Shown here: piece after piece, positions 6,240 through 6,414 of the stretch
Layout: the number at the start of each line of letters is the position of its first letter
Numbering within the stretch: position 1 is the stretch's first letter
The notes under the pieces: generated by a model
Databases searched by the model: none
Told to the model about the DNA's origin: nothing
Seen by the model: only the letters and a program-made list of their open reading frames with translations
Source of the DNA: Verrucomicrobiales bacterium
GTDB lineage: Bacteria; Verrucomicrobiota; Verrucomicrobiia; Verrucomicrobiales; SKLO01
Direction of reading: 5' to 3'
Assembly: GCA_007123195.1 (NCBI GenBank)
Contig: SKLO01000090.1
Location: 1 to 6,414, forward strand
DNA length: 6,414 bases
Made by a program: the position numbers and the translations under genes

Positions 6240-6264
6240 GGCCCTTTGCAATGCATCAAGGGCC
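6240..6264. repeat. Hairpin GGCCCTT / AAGGGCC with 11-nt loop
   Basis: GGCCCTT (6240-6246) and AAGGGCC (6258-6264) are exact reverse complements. It lies between repeat copy C and the CTAG palindrome and has no T-run. It may belong to the element whose inner end is at 6298. Confidence 0.45.
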
Positions 6265-6268
6265 CCCT

Positions 6269-6336
6269 GTTTGGTATGGATATTCCGGCACCAGCACACT
6301 AGTGTGGTGATCGGCAAATATCTGGATAAAACAATT
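6269..6336. repeat. Long imperfect palindrome centred on CTAG
   Basis: CACACTAGTGTG (6295-6306) is a perfect 12-base palindrome. Outside it the arms remain similar when folded. Read away from CTAG, the left arm gives TGTG, GTG, CCGG, AATATCC, ATA and AAACA, and the right arm gives TGTG, GTG, TCGG, AAATATCTGG, ATA and AAACA, with small gaps. It looks like two related element ends meeting head to head at a shared CTAG site. Confidence 0.5.
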
Positions 6337-6412
6337 GTCCAAAATTGGGAGTTTCCTCGCTTCGCTCGTTCAGCTTGCGAGTTCCGCGGGCCTCTTTTCC
6401 AACTTCTGCGTT
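6299..6412 (-). CDS. Possible 3' end of an unidentified ORF
   Basis: On the minus strand a frame is open from the window edge for 37 codons, including RKLNERSEETPNFGQLFYPD, and ends at a TAG formed by the CTAG junction (6299-6301). I recognise no family. The left arm of the palindrome encodes a similar tail, LFGMDIPAPAH against LFYPDICRSPH here. The likeness may therefore reflect repeated DNA read as protein rather than a gene. Confidence 0.15.
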   Translation of the reverse strand, partial: NAEVGKEARGTRKLNERSEETPNFGQLFYPDICRSPH

Positions 6413-6414
6413 GC
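6303..6414. mobile_element. Likely end of a mobile or dispersed element running past the window edge
   Basis: From TGTGGTGATCG (6303-6313), directly after CTAG, the DNA becomes visibly richer in A and T (GGCAAATATCTGGATAAAAC) than the rest of the window. Its first bases match the insert at 772-790. A CTCGC/GCGAG stem (6356-6360, 6377-6381) lies further in. No transposase is visible in these 112 bases, so the element type is unknown. Confidence 0.4.

Overview
The window is about 6.4 kb of GC-rich bacterial DNA. It holds four complete or near-complete protein genes, one gene cut by the left edge, one broken gene, and an unusually large share of repeat-rich intergenic DNA. The best guess for the host is a high-GC member of the Verrucomicrobiota, possibly Opitutales-like. 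This is inference, resting on three things: the partial left-edge protein has the exported beta-strand-repeat N-terminus common in that phylum, the genes mostly lack Shine-Dalgarno sites, and a GC-rich dispersed repeat sits between genes. No rRNA or other phylogenetic marker is available to prove it.

Layout: 1-321 (-) is the start of an exported autotransporter-type beta-strand repeat protein. 322-650 is gene-free but carries two inverted repeats. 651-853 (+) is a relic of a HicA-like toxin, frameshifted by a 23-bp insertion flanked by CTAG. 854-1349 holds no gene, only small hairpins, one direct repeat pair and repeat copy A. 1350-2705 (-) is ffh, the protein subunit of the signal recognition particle. 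2841-4283 (-) is a lipoprotein NodB-type polysaccharide deacetylase. 4284-4401 is a compact divergent promoter region with a perfect 8-bp inverted repeat. 4402-4884 (+) is an ExbD/TolR-type protein. Repeat copy B starts at the base after its stop codon. 5243-5833 (-) is an exported cyclophilin-type peptidyl-prolyl isomerase, preceded by a possible 43-residue upstream ORF with the strongest Shine-Dalgarno found in the window. Repeat copy C (inverted relative to B) and a CTAG-centred imperfect palindrome close the window. The palindrome leads into about 110 bp of visibly lower-GC DNA that looks like the end of a mobile or dispersed element.

How the genes work together: four products concern the cell envelope. 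Ffh delivers proteins to the membrane, the deacetylase probably edits an envelope polysaccharide, the ExbD-like protein couples proton-motive force to envelope work, and the cyclophilin probably folds exported proteins. They do not form one recognisable pathway. Only the deacetylase and ffh could share a transcript.

The most interesting signals are non-coding. A short sequence beginning TGTGGTGATCG occurs twice, each time directly after CTAG. One copy interrupts the toxin relic with a CTAG duplication and the other begins the low-GC segment at the right end. A dispersed repeat of about 160 bp occurs three times, twice directly abutting the stop codon of a housekeeping-type gene. I found no convincing evidence of a new defence or metabolic system.
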